Below are positions 44,001-54,586 of a DNA stretch of 64,000 bases, piece after piece. Source of the DNA: Pogonophryne albipinna (Eukaryota; Chordata; Actinopteri; Perciformes; Artedidraconidae); assembly GCA_028583405.1 (NCBI GenBank), contig CM053253.1, forward strand, positions 12,907,112-12,971,111, given 5' to 3'. The stretch's first letter is position 1. Every line of letters starts with the position of its first letter. The position numbers and the translations under genes are program-made. The notes beneath the pieces are model-generated. The model was not told the origin of the DNA and did not search any database. It was given only the letters and a program-made list of their open reading frames with translations.

Positions 44001-44993
44001 GGGAGGAGACGCACTGCGGGGACGACATTCAACAGAACTGGCTGCTGTCATTTTTAGAAAATCAATTTGGTTCTGTTTAGTTAAATCAACATTTCATTCT
44101 TTAGGTTGCGGGTTCCAGAGGACGCTTTGATCCCCCTCACCAAGAGAGATGAAAGTAAACTCATTAGCCTCCTCCAAAGGCCGTACTCAGCCAGCCAACC
44201 AGACTGGCTGAAGGAGGTGAGACGGAAAGTGCTTTAGGGGAGAGCTGAGGGGGGAACATGCATAGCTAAATAAAGAGAAATGAAGGGAAGTAACTGAAAC
44301 TATTACTTCAAGTGAAGTGGCCGTGGGGCTGAAATGATTCATTATTATTAATCATTTTATCTCCATAGCTTTTTGTGTTTGATATCATTTTAGTAGTTCT
44401 CATGTCTGTTTAATAAACCTTATTCTGTCCAAACATTAGAAAACCTAATTTTATTTGTTTCCATTCATGAGTATTTGTTCTACCAAAACACTAAAGACAT
44501 TAAATTGATTGGCTTGATGTTAGCTAACAGATCATTATCAGAGGTCAATAAGCCTTATCAGTAAAAGACAAAGCTGTGAGAGGGAATTTTGTCCATATCA
44601 CACACACACGGCTAATCAAATACACTCCCCGCACCTATGAGCCTTAGGTAAATTAACCTATTTTTTTTGTGTTATTCCTCAAAGTTTACACAATTTCAAC
44701 ATATTTGCTCATCTGACACACGCTATAGGAATGCATGCGAGAGGACTCTCCGCTCACTGATGCTGAGAATACTTAAGAGCCACTCTGTTCTTTGAGATAA
44801 ACACCTGAAGATGTATGCCTGTTTGTGACTTCCTCCTGCATGCTCCTTAAATCTGTGTTTGCTCATGTTGCAGATTGAAATGATGCAGCGGAGTAAGGTC
44901 AAAGCTGAAATACAGTCACTAGCAGCCATTGCTCCAGATTTCCTCACCAACATTTACCTGCCCAATAAGCTGCGTTATGGAGGTTGGGTTTGA
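38087..44993 (+). CDS. spo11: Meiotic recombination protein SPO11 (topoisomerase VI A-like)
   Basis: Thirteen exons: 38087-38199, 40237-40350, 41071-41159, 41489-41555, 41659-41767, 42069-42155, 42394-42430, 42571-42680, 42781-42880, 43250-43287, 43641-43717, 44105-44216 and 44874-44993. They total 1173 nt, 390 residues (human protein about 396). Known role: makes the programmed meiotic double-strand breaks with a tyrosine transesterase. The catalytic tyrosine lies in KRDIYYNDTQLFGSQ (exons 4/5). The Toprim metal site shows as IVEKDATFQRLLDDNF and LVDADPHGIEIMCIYKYGS. The C-terminus ends LPNKLRYGGWV. An upstream ATG at 38068 is out of frame and quickly stopped, so MGSPCAELF is taken as the start. 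Intron 1 (2.0 kb) holds a nested transposon. A histidine replaces the usual tyrosine in DADPYG. Confidence 0.95.
38640..39792 (-). mobile_element. piggyBac-like element in spo11 intron 1, split by a second insertion
   Basis: TTAA lies on both sides (38636-38639, 39793-39796), with inverted ends AGGGGGGGTAGGTAAGTTT and its complement. It is the same family as 16840-17202 but in the opposite orientation, and longer by an internal segment. On the minus strand that segment contains a 47-codon open frame starting MAELGSTSSTGGKRNNVTEQ, near 39459 down to about 39316. The frame may be a remnant of an element protein or a captured exon. The element is interrupted by 38870-39303. Without the insert it would be about 710 bp. 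Confidence 0.8.
38870..39303. mobile_element. Nested MITE-like element with about 65-bp inverted repeats
   Basis: The left end TATGGGGGTTATTCCCTATC is matched by its reverse complement at 39303, and the match continues inward through CTTTATTCAAGAGCGTGG and TATTTACATTTGAGAGCATAC. It is flanked by GGTGTG at 38864-38869 and 39304-39309 (7 bp if the T is counted). It sits inside the piggyBac-like element, so it arrived later. There is no coding potential. Confidence 0.8.
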
Positions 44994-45048
44994 ACACAAT
45001 GCTGCCACCTAGCGGAATAACAAGGGAAGTGCTAGAGCTGGTTGCACA

Positions 45049-45195
45049 ATTAAAGAAAGATATTAAATGTATCTGTCCTGCCTGACTCGCCAGACAGATT
45101 GAAACATGAGTTTGTTTGGTTTGTATATTTATTAATGCCTGTGTGTGTTTATGTTTTCTAATTGCAGTTCATAAATGTCTCATCCTATAATTAAA
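45049..45195 (+). promoter_or_regulatory. spo11 3'UTR poly(A) signals
   Basis: ATTAAA variants occur at 45049-45054 and 45190-45195, 56 and 197 bp after the stop codon. The hAT element at 45261 inserted just beyond the second. Confidence 0.5.
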
Positions 45196-45260
45196 GCTAA
45201 TTCCTATTGACAAGTCAAAGCATGTTGTTGGTCTTGTTTATACTTCCAAGATGTTTGGAC

Positions 45261-46137
45261 CAGAGTTCCCGTTAGCCGGTAATTACCGGACTACGACCGG
45301 TAAAATATGCTGAAGACCGGCAAATCTAAATCTCTCCGGTCAAAGTGTCCGTTCAAAATAATTTCCGTTTAGCGCAATACCACATCAGTTGCGCAACTTG
45401 CGCCATTTATGTGACAGACAAGAATAGTCAATTCTAATGTCTAACACGTAATGTGGAGAAAGAGATGTCCTGTATGGGTTGATTGTGCGTTGATCTGTTG
45501 GTAATGCCTCGGGGTTCCGGTGGGCATGTAAACAAATGCATAATGCTGCGCTATACTTTGCGGCCTCACCCGGTTGCATAGCGACGCTTATTGTTTAGGT
45601 GTCTTTTAATAAGCAGGTAGTCATATCATTAGCTATAACTAGCTGGATCTGATCGATATGAACATAAACGCGAGTGAAGTCTCATCTGACGGGAGAGAGC
45701 GATCAGCTGCTGCTGACGAGTCGACACGCAGCTCTGCATGATCAGCAGTGAGCGGACAAAACACACTTCAGGTTAGAATATCACACGTAGCTATTTTAAT
45801 GACCTCTCAAACTACCTAAACTAGTTATAGATATGTTTAGTTTTACTGTCGGGTCACTCATTACTGGATCCGCGAGCTGCATGATACTGACGGGCTGTCA
45901 GGAGAGGGAGAGCGCTCCGTTTATTATTCTCGTGTTATTGTAAGTTACTGTACACTTTTGAATAATGTAGTTAATCTACTATAATTAGTTTGTTTAATAT
46001 CGAATCATATCAATTTGTTTTAAAGCACAATAAATAACACAGAAGACCTTTGACTGGCACTTTTCTCATTTTGTCCGGAAGATTTAAACTTTAACGGACA
46101 TGTTGACCGGCGAAAAAATATTCTAACGGGAACTCTG
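45261..46137 (+). mobile_element. Non-autonomous hAT element (877 bp)
   Basis: An 8-bp target duplication GTTTGGAC is perfect at 45253-45260 and 46138-46145. Terminal inverted repeats are CAGAGTTCCCGTTAG and CTAACGGGAACTCTG. Subterminal CCGGT/ACCGG motifs cluster at both ends, as expected for transposase sites. No transposase frame remains. The intact TSD implies recent insertion, immediately downstream of spo11. Confidence 0.92.
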
Positions 46138-46636
46138 GTTTGGACGTGCTGCGGCAAAGTCCCAAAACATGCTATGTCGATCAGTTTCATTCATGGGGTT
46201 AATTACTCTACAACTGTTTCAGCATTGTCTCGCTGGATTTACAACCACTGAACGCTGGTGCACATAATTGAGCAGATGAGTTATTTATTGTTTTGGAATT
46301 GGTATTACTGAGGCAGCCCATTCATTAATGCACAACATGTAACAGCTCGCACTGCTGTTTATTTCATAACATCTGTTCTCCAGTAGGTGGAGACAGGGTT
46401 CTTAGATAGGAGAATTGGGTAACATTGTAAGGTTGATCATGTAAGTAAAGAACCCATTAAAAATGCTCACAGTCTGTTAGGCTCGACAGCCGGCTTCAAG
46501 ACTTATGTTAAGAGCCGGGGGCCATTTTACTTTATCAATGTGTGCTTACTTTAACCATACATTTTACAGTAGGAGGGTAATTCAGAAGGAAAAAAAGTAT
46601 GATAATATTAAATTGGCAGCCTGTCCTACAAAAAAC

Positions 46637-47002
46637 GACCAAATAGGTCGATTGTTTAAGCATCTTAGATTACGACCCATAGCCACGTTTTAAAGTGTAG
46701 CACCTCTAGTCGTCGTGTAAGAAACAACATGCTCCCGTTTATTCACAAATAACCCTCTCTGGAAAATCCTAAATTGTAGAATAGTTTGGCCATTAAAATG
46801 CTTTTTGATTAGATTTCTAGCGAGAAGTGTATATTGTAATTTTAGAATCCACATCCAGTGAATGTGTAGGATCTATAGTTTGATAGATATTACGAAGATG
46901 ATTTGAGGTCTCACCAGGATAACGTATATGCGGCAGCTTCCATGTAAAGTTAGCGTGGGTGAAAACAGTTTTTCCGGTATCGAAGTTTTCATAATAAAAC
47001 CG
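46637..47002 (+). repeat. Left arm of a large inverted repeat
   Basis: Reverse-complementary to 52057-52408 with moderate divergence and small indels. Shared blocks include ATTCACAAATAACCCTCTCT, TTTGATTAGATTTCTAGCGA, ATATGCGGCAGC with TCCATGTAAAGTTA, and GTTTTCATAATAAAACC. The arms enclose about 5.05 kb. Confidence 0.85.
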
Positions 47003-47197
47003 GATATATTCCCCTCACTGTCAAATGATTACACAGTGATATCTGCATTACTCATCCACTAAAAAACATCAGTTTATCCTTGTTAATTACACAATATTGA
47101 TTGGTTTAAATTGTGTACAATGCTTTTGTGTTTTTAACCTTCGATTCAGAGAAACAAATAGTTTTCTAGGAGTTTAGACACTACAGTTTCCGAAGAC

Positions 47198-47291
47198 ACT
47201 ACACTACCCAGAATCCCCAGCTATCGTTTGGGACTACAACATCCGCCTTGCTTTACAAACCCCGTGAATAGTCATCAAGCCCTGTGATTGG
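47198..47291 (+). promoter_or_regulatory. Possible orphan promoter: ZNF143-like site and CCAAT box
   Basis: ACTACACTACCCAGAATCCC at 47198-47217 resembles the ZNF143/STAF consensus (ACTACAATTCCCAGAATGC). GGGACTACAAC follows near 47229-47239, and an inverted CCAAT box (ATTGG) lies at 47287-47291. Such sites mark housekeeping promoters. The only frame downstream is the small ORF at 47339. Confidence 0.4.
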
Positions 47292-47338
47292 ATGTTGGAG
47301 TGGCAGTGCGACAAGGTTACGCTGAGCATAACAGCTCT

Positions 47339-47515
47339 ATGAAATGGAATGGAACCACGGCAGAACTGCTGGCTATTGTGTGTTTCGCAACATTATATGG
47401 CACGTCTCTTTATAAGACGTTTTCGTATTTCCCACAATTAGAAGTTGCCAGTATTAAACTGTGTACACCCTGGAGGTTTAGGGGATACGAAACACAGTGG
47501 TGTTATCAAATGTAA
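47339..47515 (+). CDS. Hypothetical small membrane-protein-like ORF
   Basis: 58 codons starting MKWNGTTAELLAIVCFATLY, preceded about 120 bp upstream by a ZNF143-like motif and CCAAT box. The N-terminal half has one hydrophobic segment (about residues 9-22), then a basic/aromatic tail with no recognised domain. The in-frame codons upstream (from 47288) are open too. I do not recognise the family. It could be a real micro-protein, a pseudogene exon or chance. The enclosing region is bounded by inverted repeats, so it may be part of a mobile unit. Confidence 0.25.
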   Translation: MKWNGTTAELLAIVCFATLYGTSLYKTFSYFPQLEVASIKLCTPWRFRGYETQWCYQM

Positions 47516-47694
47516 AACATATAATTAATAAATGGGTGAAATAATATACCCACATGACACCTAAGGTCAGAAGAGCTTTATTTAACAGCTGGTCTTATGT
47601 CTGTGACCCCTCCTGTTGTTCATTGATAAGCCTGAAACATGCACTTGTCAAGGTTCAGAGGCAAATTTTGCAAATATGGCAGTAGCCATCGATC

Positions 47695-47760
47695 ATCTTA
47701 AGATAAGATAAGATATACTTTATTGATCCCAAGTTGGGAAATGTTTTTGTTACAGCAGTA
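47695..47760 (-). mobile_element. LINE-like 3' tail with ATCTT-type terminal repeat
   Basis: The minus strand reads GTAACAAAAACATTTCCC, then GGGATCAATAAAGTATATCT and repeated ATCTT. It shares the GTTACAGCAG phrase and the layout of the tail at 7672-7745, so it is probably a 5'-truncated copy of a related fish non-LTR element. Confidence 0.5.
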
Positions 47761-48374
47761 TACTACTTTGTTCTACTCCACTACAATTCAGAGGTTAACC
47801 TGGTATTTGTATTCCACTACATTTATTTTAGTTACTTTGCAGATTCTTGATTAATGATGTGAAATATAAACAACCCTTAAATCAGACTTTAGTTACACAC
47901 CTGACTCAAATTCAGGGAAGGTGATTGTCAAGTGCCAAAATAAACTATGCAATATATTGGACGTTAAGTACTTTGTCAGACTTCATATTTATCTGTGGAT
48001 AACCCCAACGTTTTTTTCTTATTCAAAAGAAGACCTTAACTTAAAGTATTCTTTAATGTTTAAATAAAGCCTTATTAGTTTGTCTGTTTTGCACATCCTC
48101 CTGTTAATATCTTTGGACGTCCTGTACTAAACTGTTTTATTGTAGAGATCACTACAGTATCTTCTTGATATTTTCAATTTTATATGTAGGCTACTCATAA
48201 TATTTAAATGTTTTCATCAAATAAAATGTATTCAACAACAAAATTAAATAACGTGCTTTAACCACTAGGTGGCACGGGTTTAAAAAAACAGTGGTGTAGT
48301 TAATAAAACATAATAATATCAAACATAATATGACTATTAACTTTATTGTGAAATTAAAACAGAACGGTAAAGGA

Positions 48375-48626
48375 AAATACAGTTTCAGTCTCTCGATTTG
48401 AAGCTTATGCATTGTACCATGAACCTGTATAGACCTGTAACAGTCAACTGCATGAGGAGTTGGAAAGGTAATGAATTAATGAATGAATTAAAATGTCGAA
48501 CTCGGACTTCATTTTAAGGACATTTCGGCCAGGGATTTAGAGCTATATTTGTTTAACCACCGGATTGGCAAAACAGGAGAGTGTGTGCACCAGTCTGCCT
48601 TGATCTATGTATTCATGTCTGTGACT
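48375..48626 (+). repeat. Direct repeat A (252 bp)
   Basis: Near-identical to 51362-51604, from AAATACAGTTTCAGTCTCTC to TATTCATGTCTGTGACT. It differs mainly by a 7-8 bp ATGA-type indel and a TG indel. The two copies flank the hAT element and about 500 bp of other sequence. Confidence 0.93.
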
Positions 48627-48904
48627 ATGGACATAGATATGTCTCATAATTATTTGTGTGAACATACAAATAATTTTGTGTAAAACACCATCCACAAATG
48701 CATTTAAAAGATTTGCAAACTCACAAATAAATGTGCAAATGTAAAACGGATCTGCAAATACGCTAAATATTTTCACAAATAAAAAAAAGATCTGTGAATA
48801 TCTCTTTAACATTTACAACTTTCGATCAGGCATTTGTGAATCCATTTTGTATTTGTCGACCAAAAATGCGCTTGCGGATCTCAAATCTCTGCTGTGGATC
48901 TCAC

Positions 48905-51132
48905 TAGTGATGTGTCGGTCGCGAACGAGCCGGCTCAAAGAGCCGGCTCTTTTAAGTGAACGACGGGAGCCGGCTCTCGCCCGCGAACGAGACGTTTTTT
49001 TTGTTTGTTTTTTGCGGAGGGATCTAGATCGGCTTGAAGGCACATTATGCAATGTGCACATTATCCCGTTTATTACATGGCCACATTCTCAACAAAGTAA
49101 CGACATGACTCCCAATATTAATTGAAATGCTTTTATGGATTTAGAAAATGATTTTATTGATTTAAAAATAGTTTTATGTATTGATTTAAATTGACATGCA
49201 TCCACTAAGAAAAGTAGTCCGTTGTTACTTTTTGAACTAACGTAGCAACGGCAGGAACTGCTTCGATAGTGTTTTTGAGGAGCTTTTTGATTTAAGCAGT
49301 ACAGGCGTACGGACCTCGGCGCAAGCGCCTCGGTCCTGCCGCAGTACTGTCGTACCAATAATGACGTTCAAGAACGGCCTCAAGTGTATGATTGCGATTC
49401 TATGACACAAACTATCATTGTAATCAACAATATCGTAAAAATAATTTCATAATGTGGGCTAATTTGCTCCCAAACCTATGCTTTCTGCTTGAGTTAATCT
49501 CCGTCAGAAAGTAGTTCCTAGAAAGTAGTTCTCATGGTAACGATAGCCGATCAATCGAACACTCCTGCTACCCCGCTTACAGTTATTGATATAATTATAG
49601 TAAATAATATATTATTAACCAATTTATTGAAAACAATTTATTGAAAACAATTCTTGAATTAGGCTATTTAAATATCTGAGTAATCACTGTGTGGGATTAG
49701 CGGAACAAATCAAATCAGGCTGTCCATGGTGCTGAAACATTTTGGGTTCAGAATGAAGGTGGATGTTCATGCTGCCATTAAAAGTGCAATTCTTGAAACA
49801 GCTCTCCATGAACTCCATGCCAGAGTTTTTTGCAGGTGGTGCTGTGGTGTTCACGGGTAGGACTACGTTATAGGAAGAGCTTTCCTCCAGTGGCCGTTTC
49901 ATGGCGTGTCCCGGACCGGCAAAAAGCGCGTTGCTCCCTGGTTGCTCCACATCTTTCTGTTGTCTAGAGATGGAGCCCAGGAGCTGCGAAGCGATGACTC
50001 GTTTTTATGTCCGCTAACGGACATGATTTCTCTGGCCTCCAACCCTGCCTCCGCCAGCCGCTGTATGCAGGTGCTTCTGACATTTTGTAGCTACCGATTT
50101 CCAACGAGAGACAATGTATAACAGTGTAACGGCTGTGTGTCGCTAAACGTCGCTATGGAAACCACACGATGTAGGCTCATGGAAGTAGTTTCGGTAGGCT
50201 AGTGGCGTGTGTAGGCCACTGGATACTTTGTGATTAGGCACGTTCTATTTAATCGTTGTTTGATCGTGGAATCAAACACGCCTATTGACCAATCAGAGAG
50301 CTTGCTCAAACCTATGTGTTATAGAATACAGATTTGAAAACATCGTTGCTTGCTTTAAAAGTAGCACAATTCATTATGTCAAACCTTGGAAAGTATCTAG
50401 ATATCCCTGCCCTAATGCCAAAGTAACTGGCAACTGAATATGTGTCGCCGTTTGATGTCTATGTCTGGACCGCTGCGTAAAAAGGAGAGTTTCTGCCCCA
50501 TTACTTCTCTTAATAAAACACGGAGGACGGAGATCTCTTTTTCTCCCCCTCTTCTGACAGCCCAGCAGCTGATCTCAGAGCACGCTCCCCTCTCCTGCAG
50601 GGGGGCGTGGTCAGCTGCAGCTCACAGAATCTGCCCCCTGCAAAAACAGCGCTGGAAAGAGCAAATAGAGCGAAATGAGGCATGGCTAAAATGCAGGATC
50701 TTTTTGGTATTTTGAAAAAAAAAACTATATTTATATAGGCTACTTTATATAGGTCGATACAGTAGCCCCTTTTTTAAATAGTTGTTAGGTGTTGCTATCT
50801 GTTTTGTGTAGCGTGGTTCTACAAGCAAGAGAAGAATGAAGAGAGTTACACGGGTCTGTAAATGCAATGAAAACAATTGGCCACAGCAAATCATTTATAT
50901 TAAACATGTAATTTTTACTTTTGAATACTTCAGTACAAAGGTTGTATTGAATAAGTTAAGTGATATATGTGTACACATATAATTAGTCAAAACAGGGCTA
51001 CATTTGATTTAATTAAAAGGTATAATATGTGGTCAACTGAAGAGCCGTTTGGGAGCCGAAAGAGCCGGCTCTTCTTGGTGAGCCGAGCCAAATGATCCGG
51101 CTCACCAAGAAGAGCCGGAATTCCCATCACTA
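48905..51132 (+). mobile_element. hAT-type element (2228 bp) with GAGCCGGCTC subterminal palindromes
   Basis: TSD GATCTCAC is perfect at 48897-48904 and 51133-51140. Ends are TAGTGATGTG / CCCATCACTA (one mismatch). Both termini carry several copies of the palindrome GAGCCGGCTC or its half AGAGCCGG (48929-48980; 51040-51118), probably transposase-binding sites. No hAT transposase or RNase-H-like motif was found inside. The interior has a short minus-strand ORF (49684-49902). It is inserted between direct repeats A and B. Confidence 0.88.
49684..49902 (-). CDS. Small ORF inside the hAT element, function unknown
   Basis: 72 residues starting MKRPLEESSSYNVVLPVNTT and including SGMEFMESCFKNCTFNGSMN. 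The frame is open further upstream, to about position 50000, without an ATG. It is not transposase-like. The CxxxCTFNG phrase and ordinary codon use look protein-like, so it may be a captured host gene fragment. I cannot name the source, and the call is tentative. Confidence 0.3.
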   Translation of the reverse strand: MKRPLEESSSYNVVLPVNTTAPPAKNSGMEFMESCFKNCTFNGSMNIHLHSEPKMFQHHGQPDLICSANPTQ

Positions 51133-51361
51133 GATCTCACATTTCTGCTTGTGGATGTCTTTTTACAAACACGGAATTTTGAGACATATTTTCCGCCGGT
51201 CTCGGCTAAAATCTACACGTGTCATTCGGTTATTTTCGGAAACCACGTGATGGCCTGCTGATGACGACATTTCCGCATGATTTCAAAGTAAGAGCATGAT
51301 GGTTTGTTTAATGCTCTGTTTTTTTATTATAATGAACAGCGGAACGTTAGATGCAATCTTT

Positions 51362-51604
51362 AAATACAGTTTCAGTCTCTCGATTTGAAGCTTATGCATT
51401 GTACCATGAACCTGTATAGACCTGTAACAGTCAACTGCATGAGGAGTTGGAAAGGTAATTAATTAATTAAAATGTCGAACTCGGACTTAATTTTAAGGAC
51501 ATTTCGGCCAGGGATTTAGAGCTATATTTGTTTAACCACCGGATTGGCAAAACAGGAGAGTGGTGCACCAGTCTGCTTTGATCTATGTATTCATGTCTGT
51601 GACT
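51362..51604 (+). repeat. Direct repeat B (243 bp)
   Basis: Partner of 48375-48626, in the same orientation. The copies differ by few substitutions and two small indels, so the duplication is recent. Confidence 0.93.
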
Positions 51605-51810
51605 CTCACAGTATCTGCTGCCCACAGCTGTTTTATAGAAGGAAAACCTCCTTCACTTCATGAAATCTCTGCAGCACCAGGAGGCAGCGGGAGGGTTAAC
51701 TCAGCCTCTGAGAAGAGGAGCGCGCAGTGCCTTTCACGCACTTTCACGCACCGCCTTCACCTTCAGAATCATTAGAAAGGCTAAAGAGCGGTGTGGCTGA
51801 TGTGTTTTAA

Positions 51811-51811
<1 letters not shown>

Positions 51812-51878
<67 letters not shown>
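51812..51878. repeat. (CA)n microsatellite, about 67 bp
   Basis: Perfect CA dinucleotide run. Confidence 0.96.
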
Positions 51879-51880
<2 letters not shown>

Positions 51881-52056
51881 TTTAAACGCAGACTTCTGTT
51901 CCTCCATGTTTCGTTGTTATCGTTTCACTGAGCGGACCCGCCGCGTTTTTTCAAACGCTCCCTTTTTTGGTCGATCTTCGGCGGTAATAGGTTTTGTGCG
52001 CTGTGATGATTCGGCTGTACCTTTAGTAACGAATATTAAATGTTCATTTGATCATT

Positions 52057-52408
52057 GGTTTTATTATGAAAACGTTGAGACCGGAAATACTGTTTTCAAC
52101 CCGTAACTTTACATGGAGGCTGCCGCATACCTCAAATCATCTTCATAATATCTATCAAACTATATATCCTACATATCGACTGGACGTGGATTCTAAAAGT
52201 ACAATATACACTTCTCGCTAGAAATCTAATCAAAAAGCGTTTCAATGGCCAAACTATCCTACAATTTAGGATTTTACAGAGAGGGTTATTTGTGAATAAA
52301 CGACCATCTGTAACGTTTGCATTCAACGGGAGCAGGACGTATTAAGCGCTTGAACAAACGACATATTTGGTCGTAATAATTGGGCCTGAACAATCGGCAT
52401 ATTTGGTC
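52057..52408 (-). repeat. Right arm of the large inverted repeat
   Basis: Reverse complement of 46637-47002. Beyond both outer ends similarity stops and no clear TSD was found. Confidence 0.85.
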
Positions 52409-52971
52409 TTATGAGTTGGAGGACTTGTTGCAAATTGGGCCCTGAAGAAATGTTACATCTCTAATGAAATATAGATTTAAAGTTTGTTTGTAATCTAAGC
52501 AGTTGCTCTGAGTAACATGGGAAATAAAAAACGTATATTTAGTTGTTTTTAATTTCATGTACTAGTGGTGGGAGTGGTAGTCAAAATACATATTTATCGA
52601 AAAGTCAATAGAAGAGACAATGTACTAAATACTTTTACTATCAATAACATATTCCTGATAATACCTATGTAACTGTACTTTAAATTAGGACTGTACTAAT
52701 TGTAAAGTCAAGGATGAACACTGATTAGTTATTCCACCAAAAGAAATACTCGGGTAAAATTACTTATTGATTTACATGCTTCATACCACTAAGATCTTAT
52801 CTCATTGGTTAACAATCTAGTAATTTTAACACATGATCGAATTCCAATAAAAAAATGTGTTATTTTACATTTAAAGTATAAACTGTGTATAACTAGTTTC
52901 TGTGTTCAGAGGAACAGACGAGGCTTCCTGTTTTCAATAGACGATCTTTGGCAGGATTATGTGACTGCTGG

Positions 52972-53123
52972 GGGGCGGGGCTCCTTTATTGTGCAACATA
53001 CTACCGCTACGTCATTGCGGTGACCGAAATGTCATTTCTCCAGCTGTAGTTTCTTCCCAAAAAGATTCGACTGGAAAACTGCCGAGGAGCATAAGACTGC
53101 GCAGTATTTAAACCACAAACCAG
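52972..53123 (+). promoter_or_regulatory. alas1 promoter and non-coding exon 1
   Basis: GC box GGGGCGGGG at 52972-52980, a CRE-like TACGTCAT at 53008-53015 and a GCGCAG (NRF1 half-site-like) at about 53099-53104. A donor CAG/GTGGGT after 53123 ends a likely non-coding first exon. Known ALAS1 promoters respond to CREB/PGC-1alpha and NRF1, which fits. The transcription start itself is inferred. Confidence 0.55.
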
Positions 53124-53771
53124 GTGGGTTACTGTAAGAACTGCATGAGGGTTTATAGCCGGGATGGTTTACATGGCTCATGTCTCATGTCTAGCTCCTT
53201 CAAAATAAGATAGTAACTGTTTTTGTCTTCCATCACTAAAACCTTGACTTAATTGGCTTTTATTGATCAAAACTGATTTTCAAAACATACCTGATCAGTT
53301 CCAGTGTGAATATTTTATGAAATTTATTTTTGTAAACAACACTCTTTTCTCAAATATGTTGTTAGTAATAACATAAAAAGCAACTGGATGCTGTGGAATA
53401 TATAGTGTTTACCACTTTTGCAGATTTAGATCTCTGTCAATACTGTTTTCATTGGGTTTTTTTTAGGTTGCGACTCTGGGAAAATTGTTATCGATTGGTT
53501 AAATGTAAAACATGATAAAAGAAAGTTGTGTAAGTGTAGTTAATCCGTTGTACAACAGTGGTCATTTTAAATTTGAATTCTGATTCAAGGTCAGCTTCCT
53601 CAAGAAAAAGTTAACTTCTAGAAATAAAGCAGTTATGAATCGGTAACATTGACAATGCAAAGGAGAGACTACAGTATGGACTTTACATAACATAACTTTC
53701 CACTTGGTGGATCTTATGGGATCCAGTAATATATGTGATGGTTAGTCTGTTATAGTTCATATAGCCTATAG

Positions 53772-54520
53772 CAGGGGTGGGGAACCGCGAGACCATTTGG
53801 TACGGCCCCCGAGGTAATTTATAAACACACGCAAAAAAGAAAAAAATTCAAGAAATCTAGACCGCAAACAAATTAAACAAGCGAGTGCCTGTTTTTCCTG
53901 GCCAAGGTCAGGGTCTCCTGAAAAACTGAGAGGCTCTGATAACCTCAGCTCAGTGAGGTAAAGGCACACCTTTATATGATCATTATAGTTATAAAAAATA
54001 CTATATGACAGTAAAAAAAAGTTGTTATTAATAAACAAGAATACGGTTTAAAAGGAGAGTGATTTGTAAAATATCCATAAATAAAGAGTAAATATGCTTA
54101 CAGTTCTGTTTCATATGGGTGTTGAGATCTGTATCCATATATCTCTTAATGTTGCTCTCAAAGTGCACCAGATTGATGCTTTCAACTTCAACATTTAAAA
54201 AAACATGTTTAAAGGTTAGGTCCCCCCCCCACTTAAATCATGTCCACATGGATAGGAAACTAAATACATTTGCACACATCTTGTGTCCATATCTTTCTGT
54301 TTTGGTGGTCATGCCACAACTGTGCACGTGCATGCATACGTGAGTCATGGTAAGATATCTGAATTAAGAGTTTGCTTTTTCTTTGCACAGCATGAAAGAA
54401 AGGCCAAATGAATGGGCTGTGATTTTGGTATTTTTAAGCAGAGGTCAATAATTTGTACGGCCCTCGGAGGATGTTGAAAAAATTGAAATGGCCCTTGAGA
54501 GGAAAAAGGTACCACCCCTG
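53772..54520 (+). mobile_element. Non-autonomous hAT element (749 bp) in alas1 intron 1
   Basis: TSD GCCTATAG is perfect at 53764-53771 and 54521-54528. Ends are CAGGGGTGG and CCACCCCTG. Subterminal GGCCC/GGGCC-type motifs (TACGGCCC, ACGGCCCTCGG) resemble Charlie-type hAT ends. There is no transposase. It sits about 65 bp upstream of the candidate exon at 54587. Confidence 0.9.
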
Positions 54521-54586
54521 GCCTATAGCCTTCATATGTTCCATCTCACCAGCAGCCAGATGGCTCTTTTTTTCCTTCGTTTCAAG

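Larger units (their letters stand above)
46146..48904. other. Repeat-rich intergenic DNA downstream of spo11
   Basis: It holds the left inverted arm (46637-47002), a possible promoter plus small ORF (47198-47515), a LINE-like tail (about 47695-47760) and direct repeat A (48375-48626). The rest is AT-rich without recognisable coding sequence. Confidence 0.6.
51133..53122. other. Repeat-rich DNA between the hAT element and alas1
   Basis: It holds direct repeat B (51362-51604), an AC microsatellite (51812-51878), the right inverted arm (52057-52408) and, at its end, the alas1 promoter. No coding exon is seen. Confidence 0.6.
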
